From assembly GCA_020186115.1 (NCBI GenBank), contig WSYJ01000060.1, positions 2,914,001 through 2,978,000 on the forward strand: a DNA stretch of 64,000 nt, read 5' to 3'. Each line of letters opens with the position of its first letter. Position 1 is the first letter of the stretch. Made by a program: the position numbers and the translations under genes. Shown one piece after another: positions 51,527 through 60,564 of this stretch. A model generated the notes under the pieces. The model did not search any database and was not told the DNA's origin. It was given only the letters and a program-made list of their open reading frames with translations. The stretch comes from Histomonas meleagridis. Lineage: Eukaryota; Parabasalia; Tritrichomonadida; Dientamoebidae.

Positions 51527-51985
51527 ATGACTGGAATAGTAAAACAACAAAACCAGACAAAGAACTCTATTTTATCCATTTCAAGTTCACTTTCAAAGGT
51601 AAATAAAATGGCTGAAAAATGGGTTGTCCAGCCAACAGAAATAAGCCAAAATGAAGATGAAAAACAATTTGATATTTCGAAATTTGAAAAAATATTTACT
51701 ACTTTTGGAAACAGTATTGATCCAGAAGGAGAGGATTCAACAGAGTTCACTTATTTATTCGATCTTAGAAATCAAGTAAACGAATCTAAAAAGAAACTGG
51801 CAAATCTACAAGCAAATAAAGCAACTGTTGGACCTGAAGAAGTACTTAAGGAAGCAATAAATTTGAGGATGCTAATACCAAAATTAAGAAGTACAGAAAT
51901 CGAATTTGTTTATAAATTCATTGAGAAATGGAAAAATGCTGTGACAACTTTGTGCACTGATTTGAGTGGTGCAACTGAAAATTGA
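51527..51985 (+). CDS. Hypothetical helical protein
   Basis: 152 residues, intact. The Ser/Gln-rich N-terminus (IVKQQNQTKNSILSISSSLS) is followed by an acidic region and a C-terminal helical/coiled-coil segment (YLFDLRNQVNESKKKLANLQ, EEVLKEAINLRMLIPKLRST, IEFVYKFIEKWKNAV). No family was recognised. The layout could fit a small complex subunit (for example a recombination or spindle accessory protein), but nothing supports a choice. It is tandem to the preceding ankyrin fragment and downstream of Misato's divergent promoter region. Confidence 0.6.
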   Translation: MTGIVKQQNQTKNSILSISSSLSKVNKMAEKWVVQPTEISQNEDEKQFDISKFEKIFTTFGNSIDPEGEDSTEFTYLFDLRNQVNESKKKLANLQANKATVGPEEVLKEAINLRMLIPKLRSTEIEFVYKFIEKWKNAVTTLCTDLSGATEN

Positions 51986-52350
51986 TCAATCAATTTTATC
52001 TAAATAAATATTTGCAAAATTTACCATTAATTCTGCAATTTCTTATATTATATTCTTTGTAATCACCAAAAAGTGTTTTAAAAGCATTGCCGATTATGCA
52101 TAACAATAAATACGAAATTTAATCAATAAAATCTACTTTTGCATCATTGTTCTTAAAAATAAATATTTTCAATTTATATTTTTAGCAACAGGACACAATT
52201 TAGAGTTCATTCCGGTGACTTTATTTTGAAATTATTTATATTGATTTATATAAATAAGTTTTGTAACAAAAAATTTGTTGCAATATCCGAAGCAAAATTT
52301 AGAAAGAATCAAACATTTTTGTTCGCTAATATAATAGTAACAATTTTATA

Positions 52351-52399
<49 letters not shown>

Positions 52400-52817
52400 A
52401 TAATATATAAGAACAAAACAGACGGTTGACACTCTAACCGTAATTTCTCCGCGAAAATTATCATTCAATTTCATCTATCGGAGCGGCTTCCAGTTTTTCC
52501 TAGAAAATTTCGGTTATTTTTTCTGATATTTATTCTTTACATGTATCGTCATTCAATATTGAAAACTTTATTATTAGAAAAAGTTTCATCTTCGAATTAA
52601 ATGATTTACTTACGCACTTTTTTTCTCTAATTGTTTGCGCTGGCAATTTTTTACTATATCATGTCAACCAGCGATCTCTAATGATTTGATTCATTTTTAA
52701 GCAATTTTTTTCTTTTATCTCTTCTCTTAATTTTTTTCTTATCTTATTATTCACTGTTTTTAAGTGTGCGGTCTAAACGGTCTCCCCCGGAAATTTATTT
52801 TTTTCCAAGAAATCTCC
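51986..52817. other. Gene-free flank of the repeat/transposon region
   Basis: About 830 bases of AT-rich DNA with a (TA)n tract at ~52357-52395. No gene was recognised. Confidence 0.5.
52357..52395. repeat. (TA)n microsatellite
   Basis: About 19 TA units; simple repeat. Confidence 0.93.
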
Positions 52818-52980
52818 GTGGTTGAATGTAATACTTACAATTAATAACAAACAATATTTCTACCTAATGATTTACTTATTGTTTATTGAAATATTAAGAT
52901 TTTTGATAAAATATGACAGATAATTAAATTTTATATTAAAATAAGATGAAAAAATCGTTATATTACATTATTACAAATTC
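52818..52980 (+). repeat. Left arm of a 160-bp inverted repeat
   Basis: This segment (from GTGGTTGAATGTAATACTTA through AAAATAAGATGAAAAA) is over 90% identical by eye to the reverse complement of 55201-55361. Outer ends are sharp at GTGGTTGAATG. The two arms flank the Merlin element and some AT-rich filler. Confidence 0.88.
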
Positions 52981-53405
52981 TAAAATATAAATAAATATTT
53001 ATCTGTTTTTAACTTTTTTTGGTTATTCATAAGTTCTGTTCATATCAAATCTATAAATTCGAATTTTTCGATAATGCAAAATTATAATAATTAATGAATT
53101 ATCTTAGCTTTATACTTGGATTTATATTTTGTGATTATCTTTATTTATTTAAATAATGTTGTTTAAATTCTAAAAATACGATTAAAATCCATCGAAATAA
53201 GCCTAAACGTCAAAATAAGAAAATAGGGTCTGAAATATATTTATTTCGTAATTATATAGATTAAATCCAATTTATTATTAATAAAATAAATTACATGGAT
53301 GTATAAATTATATAAGCAGAGTATAATATTAATATTTATTGAAATATGTTAACAAATTGCATTTGAAATTTTTATCTTCAAATTTTCGATATCTCTCTAT
53401 TAGTT

Positions 53406-53413
53406 GATTTCGA
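53406..53413. other. Target-site duplication, left copy (GATTTCGA)
   Basis: GATTTCGA immediately precedes the left terminal inverted repeat and recurs in the same orientation directly after the right one (54864-54871). Eight bases is the length expected for Merlin-superfamily insertions. Confidence 0.85.
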
Positions 53414-53621
53414 GGTTAGGATGCAAAACGCCCTCCATTTTGCGGTTTTTGGACGATAGGAAATTTGAAAGGAAAAAAATGGCAATAAAAATATTCGACT
53501 TTTGATATAGAGATCAAAGTCATTTCAAAAAGTGAATAATGGCAAAATATCTTATTGGGGGGGTCTGATACACTTCGAAATTATTTTTCTAATAAAAATA
53601 TTATAAATTATGATTAGTTTA

Positions 53622-54527
53622 TTAAGAAATTTCACCAATTATTGCTTTCCAGCATTTTTCAAATGTATTTCCTATATTTCTTCGAAAACACCATTCATGG
53701 ATATATGATTCGAGATAATTTCTGTCTCTAAATCCATTTTTTATGAGGTATCCTTTTATTAGATTCCATGTACCTTCTATATTTTGAGTATTTGCCTCAG
53801 TAATTGGATCTACAAAATTTTCTGAGTGATTTACTGTTTTGTGTACATAACCTAAATCACTAAGAGTATTATATGCCTTCCATTCATCAGACCAAATTCC
53901 TGAATTAGGTCTAACCGTTGAACAAATAATTAAAATGAGAACTTCTTTCGATCTATTTTCGCAAATCTCAGCAACAACTCTCATTGTTTTACTGTCTATT
54001 TCGCCAAAAACCCAAATTTCTTCTTTTTCCAATGCACTTCCTTTGTTGTATTTAGCACCGAAAAAATGACTTTCATCAATTTCGACTATTCCATCACCAA
54101 GTAAATTCTGAGCTATATCTTTTCGATATTCTTTTTCTGCAATAGATCGAAAAGTTTGAAACCATGTTATTACTGATCGTTCACATACACCTGTAATTTT
54201 AGATGTAATTCTTATATCAAAACCTTCTACCCAACATGCTAAAATGTGAACAAATCCCCTTAATGAAAGTTTTGATTGTGATACCCATGAATCTAATCTG
54301 ATTGATTTTGAATTTCTGCATTTACTTAAGCAGCATCTATATGCAGCACCATCAGGGTAACTTGGTGAGAAATAAACTTTCATTAACGATTGACATTTCG
54401 GACATATTTGAATTTGGTGGATATCAGGAATGATTCCCTGCTCAGAGGCCCATTTGATGAAGCTTATGTCATTTAATTTTAACACTTTCTTAATGGTTTC
54501 GAATTTCAATTGCAACGTAAAAATCAT
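53622..54527 (-). CDS. Merlin / ISXO2-like DDE transposase
   Basis: 301 residues, uninterrupted. An N-terminal zinc ribbon (ICPKCQSLM with CC...C at 65-70) is followed by a helix-turn-helix-like segment (IRITSKITGVCERSVITWF). The DDE catalytic core has Asp151 in VEIDESHFFGAKYNKGS, Asp214 in SGIWSDEWKAYNTL and Glu251 in TQNIEGTWNLIKGYL. The C-terminal RNYLESYIHEWCFRRN is typical of the ISXO2/IS1595 transposase family, whose eukaryotic branch is Merlin. It cuts and pastes the element by binding the terminal repeats. All three acidic residues are present, so it could be active. Confidence 0.95.
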   Translation of the reverse strand: MIFTLQLKFETIKKVLKLNDISFIKWASEQGIIPDIHQIQICPKCQSLMKVYFSPSYPDGAAYRCCLSKCRNSKSIRLDSWVSQSKLSLRGFVHILACWVEGFDIRITSKITGVCERSVITWFQTFRSIAEKEYRKDIAQNLLGDGIVEIDESHFFGAKYNKGSALEKEEIWVFGEIDSKTMRVVAEICENRSKEVLILIICSTVRPNSGIWSDEWKAYNTLSDLGYVHKTVNHSENFVDPITEANTQNIEGTWNLIKGYLIKNGFRDRNYLESYIHEWCFRRNIGNTFEKCWKAIIGEIS

Positions 54528-54698
54528 CGACTTTTTGACTACTTTACAAACAAAGAATATGAATGAATTTTTATCGATAACCGTTATAATAAATCTTATA
54601 TATTTTATTTAATAACTTAATCATTATCGTTATGTCAAATATTTTGTCTGTCAAAATATATATTAATATGTATCAAATGCGAGCACCGAAGGTGCGAG

Positions 54699-54757
54699 CG
54701 GTTTCGATCGTTATCCATTGAAAAACCTCGTTTTTCAATGGATAACGATCGAAACCG
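54699..54757. repeat. Perfect palindrome, 28-bp arms, 3-nt loop
   Basis: Left arm 54699-54726 (CGGTTTCGATCGTTATCCAT and on), loop CTC, right arm 54730-54757 is its exact reverse complement. It lies inside the Merlin element between the transposase start and the right terminal repeat. A smaller hairpin GCACC-GAA-GGTGC directly precedes it at 54683-54695. Confidence 0.97.
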
Positions 54758-54863
54758 GCCGTCAGGATGATGGATGGGGTGCCCTAATGTGGCATTTCTA
54801 TTTTTCCTCAAATTTCCTATCGTTAAAAAACCGCAAAAATGGAGGGCGTTTTGCATCAGAGCC

Positions 54864-54871
54864 GATTTCGA
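54864..54871. other. Target-site duplication, right copy (GATTTCGA)
   Basis: Exact direct copy of 53406-53413 immediately outside the right terminal repeat. Confidence 0.85.
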
Positions 54872-55200
54872 TTTATTTTGTAATTATATATTTGATTTTA
54901 TTTTGTTTTATCACTTATATCTATCCCTCTATTCATTTTAAAATTTATTTTTTTAAATTGAATGCAATTTGATCGATTTGAATTCAATTTTTTGATGTGT
55001 TTTTTAATGCATTTTGCGTTTTTTGTTTTTTCTCTCTTATTTTTCTGGATTCTAAATTTATTTCAGAAAATATGTTATCACATTATTAAATGGAATTTCT
55101 CATATTAATTTCAGTATTGAATTTTATTTTTATGATGATTTGTTCATCATTTTTCTCAATTTTCTACAATTTCTTCTTTTTCAGAACCATATATAAGGAA

Positions 55201-55361
55201 AATTTATAAAAATGTAATAGAACGTATTTTTCATCTTATTTTAATATAAAATTTAATTATCTGTCATATTTTATCAAAAATCTTAATATTTCAATAAAAA
55301 TAAGTAAATCATTAGGTAGAAATATTGTTTATTTTTAATCGTAAGTATTACATTCAACCAC
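55201..55361 (-). repeat. Right arm of the 160-bp inverted repeat
   Basis: Reverse complement of 52818-52980 with a few substitutions and small indels; ends at CATTCAACCAC. It could be the other terminal repeat of a larger, older element or a second inverted copy of a dispersed repeat. Confidence 0.88.
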
Positions 55362-55699
55362 CTTTAAATAAGATTTTCTTTTCTTTGTTGAATTTGATCA
55401 TTTCGAATTTTTATTAATATCCCTATAAATCATTTTTTTTATAACAATGATTATTCTAATAATGATAGTTTAATAATTTCTGTCCTATTATATATATCAA
55501 TCAATTGATATATCAATTATATAGATGTACATTGATTTTCCCGTTGATTGATGCATAATTTTTTTGATCTAAGAACAAAATAATTGTATTAAACTTTGAT
55601 TTAAATCTCTATATATGGTTTAACATTTCTTCTGACATTATTTATATTATCTCTCACAGAAACTCGACTTATTAAAAATACAGATCACGATCGAAAGGT

Positions 55700-55840
55700 G
55701 GTAATTAATGTTATGTTTCAGAATTATATTTGGAAATTATTCAAAACATTGAACACATCACTTATGAAAGCATCTAATAATGGTAATCTAGAAATAGTTA
55801 AATTTCTTCTTGAACATTAAGGAGTTGATATTAAGGTTAT
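55700..55840 (+). pseudogene. Solitary degenerate ankyrin spacer-core unit
   Basis: The spacer phrase (TTTCAGAATTATATTTGGAA then ATTATTCAAAACATTGA) is followed by a core TSLMKASNNGNLEIVKFLLE interrupted by TAA and then GVDIKV. It matches one unit of the 38-40 kb array, including the spacer, but is 15 kb away and decayed. Confidence 0.75.
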
Positions 55841-56328
55841 GATCTATGTTTATTATAAAATGGGTTTAACCATTTTAAAGAAAAAGTGATTGAACCTCAA
55901 AACAAAGCAAAAATATCTTCTTTAATAAACAATATTTTTTAAGATTAATAAATGAACCATGAATAGCTATTTAATTTTATATTGTAATATTATATTCAGA
56001 ATTTAAAGAGAGAAAAAGAATTCGAAAAATTGATTATTTATAAATTAGAGCCTTTTCTTCTTGCTTATAGGATATTGATCTAAGTTATTTTTTAGATATT
56101 AACTTCAATCATTTCCATGATTTTGTTTTCGTTATTATTGATTTTGTTCGTAATCTGTAGTTGAAATATTAATGTTTTTTGAATTAAATATAATATTGTA
56201 TTAATTATTGTTTTCTCGAAGTTGATACAAATTGTCATGTGAATTACATTATTAATTAATATTAAGATTAAATCAATTTATTTTCTCAATAATAATTTTT
56301 ATAAAAAATATTAGTTAGATGGCTGAGA

Positions 56329-56355
56329 CACTTTTTGAGCAGAGCTCAAAAAGTG
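56329..56355. repeat. Hairpin, 12-bp stem, 3-nt loop
   Basis: CACTTTTTGAGC, loop AGA, GCTCAAAAAGTG: a perfect stem in a spacer next to a (TA)n run. There is no poly-U or gene context that identifies it as a terminator. Confidence 0.9.
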
Positions 56356-56425
56356 GCATTACTTGTATATATATATATATATATATATAACTTAACAATA
56401 ATTCTCAGTGATAATTATAATTTAT

Positions 56426-56825
56426 TCACTTATGAAGTTCCCAATCATTCTTTTTAAGTTCTTCACTGTTCACAAAGATTTGACCAATAAATCCAGAGGC
56501 ACAATCAAAAATCATTTGTTCAATTTCTTTATCTGTAATATAATGAATAAAATATGGAATTTTTAAATTTTGGATAATTTTTGGATCAAGCAAATTGTTT
56601 TCAACCATATTTTCAAGAAGATATTCTGATTCTTTTGATAAATTTCTGATAAGAATATCAGAGAATACATCGATAATATTGGGTTGAATTTTATTTTTTT
56701 CCATAATTGATATTAAATTTCTCAAATATTAAGTTTGTAGATTGAGAAATATTTTCTTTATTTAAGTTAAAAATTGTTTGGTTGATTAATAGAATTGTTT
56801 CAAATTCATTATGTAATTTCTGCAT
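56426..56825 (-). pseudogene. DUF3447/ankyrin family N-terminal remnant
   Basis: On the minus strand an ATG at 56825 opens QKLHNEFETILLINQTIFNL then NKENISQSTNLIFEKFN, the family N-terminus, and stops. A second frame continues with IQPNIIDVFSDILIRN, SEYLLENMVENNLLDPKIIQ and ELKKNDWELHK before TAA. Compared with the protein at 37.2 kb, about 30 residues are deleted between the two pieces and the frame is shifted. The DUF3447 core and repeats are absent, so it is a broken copy. Confidence 0.7.
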
Positions 56826-57240
56826 ATTTTTACTAAATAAAGTTGAAAACCAGATGTATCAATGGACCAAAAGTGACAGCAGATGTTGTACTAAGTACCC
56901 ATTATGGGGCACCCTTGTACTATTTATGGGTCTGGTTGGAAAATTTAGAGTGTAGAAACATCGGAAAATTAACGTATGCACAATAATTATATGTTGAATA
57001 AAACTTTAAATTTAAAAGATTTTCCAAATGTCTTTGAGTTAATGTTTCTACTATTAGATTACAAAATATTATTGATCAATTTATAAATCGATTTAAGAAA
57101 AGAAATTATTAAAACATGGAAAAAATAGCGTCTTTAAAGGTAAAGTGGGGGATTAAATATTAGCGCCAACAAATAAAGGATTTAGGATTTTTGCAGCAAA
57201 ATGATTTTGTGCTTTCGAATAACTGAAAAGTGACAATTAA
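56826..57240. other. Spacer upstream of the Wntless-like gene
   Basis: About 415 bases. It contains an orphan AAAAGTGACA (~56871-56880) and GGGGCACCC (56906-56914) besides the promoter of the downstream gene. No gene was seen. Confidence 0.5.
57226..57235 (+). promoter_or_regulatory. AAAAGTGACA motif, five bases before an ATG
   Basis: AAAAGTGACA then ATTAA then the ATG of the Wntless-like gene. The spacing equals that at SSL1 on the other strand. Confidence 0.45.
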
Positions 57241-58635
57241 ATGGTTGAAGAAAAGATCGAAAATAATTCCTCTTCCGATGAAATGGTTGATATACAAATC
57301 GAAGAATCCCTTGTCAGGGAAAGCCTCATGTCAATAGATTCTGCAAATTTCAAAGATGATCTTTATACTTTAATTGGATTTTTCTGTATTCTTGTATTAA
57401 CAATTTTAATTGGTGTTTTTGGCCCACCAGTTTCAGTAGAGAAAGAGCATACAACTCAAAACGGAATGTTTCATCTGTCATATGATTCAATATCTAATAT
57501 GTGCAGATATATTTCATTTCAATTTCAATTTTATTGCAAAAACTTACATAAGATATCTATACAACTTTTGCTAAAGTATGATATCAAATTCTTCAAAAAT
57601 GATAAACAAGTTCACTTTATCTCACAACAACAAAACCATGTTACCTTAATTAACAATGATCCCACAGTTCCAGAACCTGATTTTCAAAGCCAAAAGGTGA
57701 AATTTTTTGAAGATCGACTGATAGATTATGACAGAATTGATTTAAACATTATGTTCAAATATGACAATATTACAGATTCCATTCCAACGCCCAACATCAC
57801 GTTGTTTTCCTCATTTGGCCACCCAGACCATACACTTTTCCAAATATATTTCCGAATAGTATTTGCAATTTTTGGGATTATTTTCCTCTTTTTACTTGTT
57901 CGCCGTCTTCGTTCCTTACCAGCCAAGCTTTGGCATCTTGAACAAAAGCTTACTGTTCCCTTTTTAGCATTATCAATTTTGTATTGTAATCCTTTTTATC
58001 CAATTTATGCGTTTAGTCCATCTCATGCCTACATCATTCTTGATACCATCATCACGTCCTTGTTTTCCTCCTACTTCAAGTATTTCATTCTTGTTCTCTT
58101 TGATTCGCTCCGATACAAAAACCGTAAAACCGGCGCACTTTTCTTTATACCGAAAATCATTTTTATTTTGATTACATTTTTAATTTCTGTTATTAATGGC
58201 ATTTATAAAGACATTAATTCCTTTAGTGGAAACATGATAGCTGTTGATAACGATGATGTTTTATCTGTCTTGAAATGGATCGAAATATTTCTGTATATGT
58301 TATATTTGGTTTGGGTCGGATTTTCGATAGTTTTAGCTGGATTCGAAATAGATATAACTGAGAAATATAAGTTTTATATGTATTTGGCTTCTTGTGGTAC
58401 AGCTATTGTTTTGTTGGCTGTGGTTAACATCGGAATGTTGAGCTTTGAGGTGTTTAAGAATAGTTCGACAAGTTTCGTTGTTGGCTTTACTGTGCAAAAT
58501 GTCTTCGTGTTACTGATGGCGTATTTCCATTGGCCGTACGAAGTTTTACATGATCAGAATTATATTGATAATACTGAAGTACAGCCGTCAACGATAGAAA
58601 CTAATGACTTCTTTGTAAATGCAGATAATAATTAA
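57241..58635 (+). CDS. Wntless/TMEM181-like seven-helix membrane protein
   Basis: 464 residues. A cytosolic acidic N-terminus precedes TM1 (LYTLIGFFCILVLTILIGVF, ~42-61). A ~140-residue lumenal beta-rich domain follows, then about seven TM helices from ~200. The family signature is the stretch RRLRSLPAKLWHLEQKLTVP then FLALSILYCNPFYPIYAF, matching the W(x)IEQK...LLYNxPFFPL region of the Wntless/TMEM181 GOST superfamily. These proteins carry lipidated or secreted cargo through the Golgi and endosomes. There is no Wnt in protists, so the cargo is unknown. The tail is acidic and Asn-rich. AAAAGTGACA precedes the start. Stop context TAAA. Confidence 0.8.
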   Translation: MVEEKIENNSSSDEMVDIQIEESLVRESLMSIDSANFKDDLYTLIGFFCILVLTILIGVFGPPVSVEKEHTTQNGMFHLSYDSISNMCRYISFQFQFYCKNLHKISIQLLLKYDIKFFKNDKQVHFISQQQNHVTLINNDPTVPEPDFQSQKVKFFEDRLIDYDRIDLNIMFKYDNITDSIPTPNITLFSSFGHPDHTLFQIYFRIVFAIFGIIFLFLLVRRLRSLPAKLWHLEQKLTVPFLALSILYCNPFYPIYAFSPSHAYIILDTIITSLFSSYFKYFILVLFDSLRYKNRKTGALFFIPKIIFILITFLISVINGIYKDINSFSGNMIAVDNDDVLSVLKWIEIFLYMLYLVWVGFSIVLAGFEIDITEKYKFYMYLASCGTAIVLLAVVNIGMLSFEVFKNSSTSFVVGFTVQNVFVLLMAYFHWPYEVLHDQNYIDNTEVQPSTIETNDFFVNADNN

Positions 58636-58845
58636 AAAATTATTGGTCTATAAAATCTCTTTTTAATAAAAAGAATTATTTAATAAGAATTTAAATTTTT
58701 TCGAATTAATTAATCTTTGATAAATAAATAATGATAATAATTGTAAAAATTTGGTTTTTTATTTTTATATGGAAGAATATCAAACCCGAAAACATGTTTT
58801 TTTGGGTTCAAAAATAAAAAATCATTTATTGTATCATTTTTTTTA

Positions 58846-59913
58846 ATGTTGTTTTTTATATGTCTTTTGGAAACTGGGGTACAAATAATGTCATACGAAG
58901 AAATCTATCCAGATGGAACTTCAGATAAATCGAAACTATTTAGTTTACGTGTTAAATCACCAAGATTAAATGAAGATAAATTAAAAAAATGTATAGATAA
59001 TGATATTAAAAAATATGTTTCAAATGTTGAACTTAATGCAATGGATTCAATGTTTAGAACCAAATTTTCTTCTCTAAAAAAACTTGAAACAATTTCAAAT
59101 AGCCCAGCAAATCCCATAAAATATCATGAAGCAAGAGCAATTCATCATGCTCTTACTTCCCCTAGCCTTGCACAAAACTTTGGACAAGTACTCAGTACCA
59201 AAAAAATCACAAATAATTTTGTATGTTTATTTGAAGCTATGAAAAAAGGATTTGATAAGTTACGTCCTGCAACTACAGGAGCTTACATAAGTGTTCATAA
59301 AGTTGCTCAAAACCTCAGACCAGAGCAATTCCAAATCGGTGGTTATGTTTCCACAAGAACTTTCACAATAGTTTCAGATCTTCAATCAGTTTATACGGAC
59401 AGTGCATCATTAATATTTAAAATTAATGTAAAAAGGAACGTAAAAGTAGCCCAAGATTTAGTAGAAAAAAAATCAAATCCAATGATACTTCCTCCTGCAA
59501 CTCATTTTAAAGTTTCTAGAATTTACGTTAAATACTGTAAAAAACTCCTTGTAGGAATATGTACTGATAAGATGCCTTTACTCGGAAGGAAAGTGAATTT
59601 TATTGAACTAAATGAAGTTGATGAAAATTATGGTCCAATAATATATGATAATTATCCTACACCATACCCTTCATACCCTTCATATCCTTCATACCCTTCA
59701 AGCCCTTATAACCCTTCAAGTCATCCATATCCATATCAACCAGAAACCATGAACACAACTACAATTTATGTACCAAAAAAAGATAAATTCTTTTCGAAGA
59801 AAAATATTTTGATTTTTGGTTTTATATTTGTTGTAGTTCTTTTAATAATAATTGGAATATTTATTTTTATTTTTTGTAGGAAATCAGCAGATGTGTCAAA
59901 TGGTTTAGTATGA
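58846..59913 (+). CDS. Membrane-anchored protein with a degenerate ADP-ribosyltransferase-like fold
   Basis: 355 residues. A weak hydrophobic N-terminus (MLFFICLLETG) could be a signal. Residues ~95-225 have the strand order of ecto-ADP-ribosyltransferases: ATTGAYISVHKV, GGYVSTRTF (167-173, at the STS position), ASLIFKINVK, and ILPPATHFKV at 214-223. The last normally follows an E-x-E motif, but here the residues are Ser/Asn/Pro, so the catalytic Glu appears lost and NAD transfer is doubtful. A Tyr-Pro-Ser repeat (PSYPSYPSYPSSPYNPS) and a C-terminal transmembrane helix (ILIFGFIFVVVLLIIIGIFI) follow. The fold call is by pattern only. Confidence 0.6.
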   Translation: MLFFICLLETGVQIMSYEEIYPDGTSDKSKLFSLRVKSPRLNEDKLKKCIDNDIKKYVSNVELNAMDSMFRTKFSSLKKLETISNSPANPIKYHEARAIHHALTSPSLAQNFGQVLSTKKITNNFVCLFEAMKKGFDKLRPATTGAYISVHKVAQNLRPEQFQIGGYVSTRTFTIVSDLQSVYTDSASLIFKINVKRNVKVAQDLVEKKSNPMILPPATHFKVSRIYVKYCKKLLVGICTDKMPLLGRKVNFIELNEVDENYGPIIYDNYPTPYPSYPSYPSYPSSPYNPSSHPYPYQPETMNTTTIYVPKKDKFFSKKNILIFGFIFVVVLLIIIGIFIFIFCRKSADVSNGLV

Positions 59914-60103
59914 TGGAATTATTTGAACTGAGAAGTAAAAATGATTTTATGGTAAAAGTTTTTTATTTATTTGATGTTCATATAATAATAACATATAACA
60001 TTTTTTAATATTCTTTTATTATCGATTCACAATTATAAAAAATTTATCTTTAAGAGGAGTAATTAAAAGTGACATAAGTAAAGTTTTTAAATTAACGGTT
60101 CCG

Positions 60104-60112
60104 AAAGTGACA
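60104..60112 (+). promoter_or_regulatory. AAAGTGACA motif of the eL37 gene, with upstream duplicate
   Basis: AAAGTGACA ends 20 bases before the eL37 ATG, directly after TTAACGGTTCC (AACNG box). A second AAAAGTGACA lies at 60065-60074. Confidence 0.45.
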
Positions 60113-60132
60113 GAGCGGTCGGCCATTTCAAA

Positions 60133-60381
60133 ATGGGAGCAGGAACACCATCTTTTGGTAAACGCCATAACAAATCTCATACAATATGCCGCCGCTGTGG
60201 ATCACGTTCTTATCATATTCAGAAAGGAAGATGTGCCAAATGTGGATATCCAGAAGCATCAATGCGTCATTATAACTGGGCAAAGAAAGCTCACGCAAAG
60301 CGCACACAAGGAACCGGACGCATGTCACACCTCAAGAAGTGCATGAAAAAACTTCAAGCAATCTATGCACCAAAGAAATAA
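60133..60381 (+). CDS. RPL37: 60S ribosomal protein eL37
   Basis: 82 residues, slightly shorter than animal and yeast eL37. The whole chain matches the family: [21 protein letters not shown], then [20 protein letters not shown] and [19 protein letters not shown]. The zinc-binding Cys are Cys19, Cys22, Cys34 and Cys37. It is a structural protein of the large ribosomal subunit contacting 5.8S/25S rRNA. The reading frame is single-exon. The promoter has an AACGG box and two AAAGTGACA words. Stop context TAAA. Confidence 0.98.
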   Translation: MGAGTPSFGKRHNKSHTICRRCGSRSYHIQKGRCAKCGYPEASMRHYNWAKKAHAKRTQGTGRMSHLKKCMKKLQAIYAPKK

Positions 60382-60564
60382 AATTACTTATTTTTATTAC
60401 TTTGCGCCATAAATAAAGTAAAAGAAACTCATGCATATCCTGTGTTCAATTTTTCAGATATCTTTTTTTCTAGTTATTTAAAATTGATTTTTTAATTTTC
60501 TAAAAAACATTTCTTGAACAATTTAAAATATTATCACCAATTTAATTAGATGTCACATAAAATA

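Larger units (their letters stand above)
53414..54863. mobile_element. Merlin (IS1016/IS1595-like) DNA transposon, apparently complete
   Basis: 1450 bases flanked by an 8-bp direct repeat GATTTCGA. Terminal inverted repeats of ~60 bases: left begins GGTTAGGATGCAAAACGCCC, and the right, reverse-complemented, begins GGCTCTGATGCAAAACGCCC. Both continue through CTCCATTTT(T)GCGG and ACGATAGGAAATTTGA with few differences. Between them is one intact transposase gene on the minus strand and, toward the right end, a perfect 28-bp-arm palindrome. Intact ends, target duplication and open frame suggest a recent or still functional copy. Confidence 0.93.
55362..56425. other. AT-rich region with ankyrin debris
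   Basis: About 1 kb without genes. It includes the single ankyrin unit at 55700-55840, the 12-bp-stem hairpin at 56329-56355 and a (TA)n run at ~56365-56389. No other feature was recognised. Confidence 0.5.
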
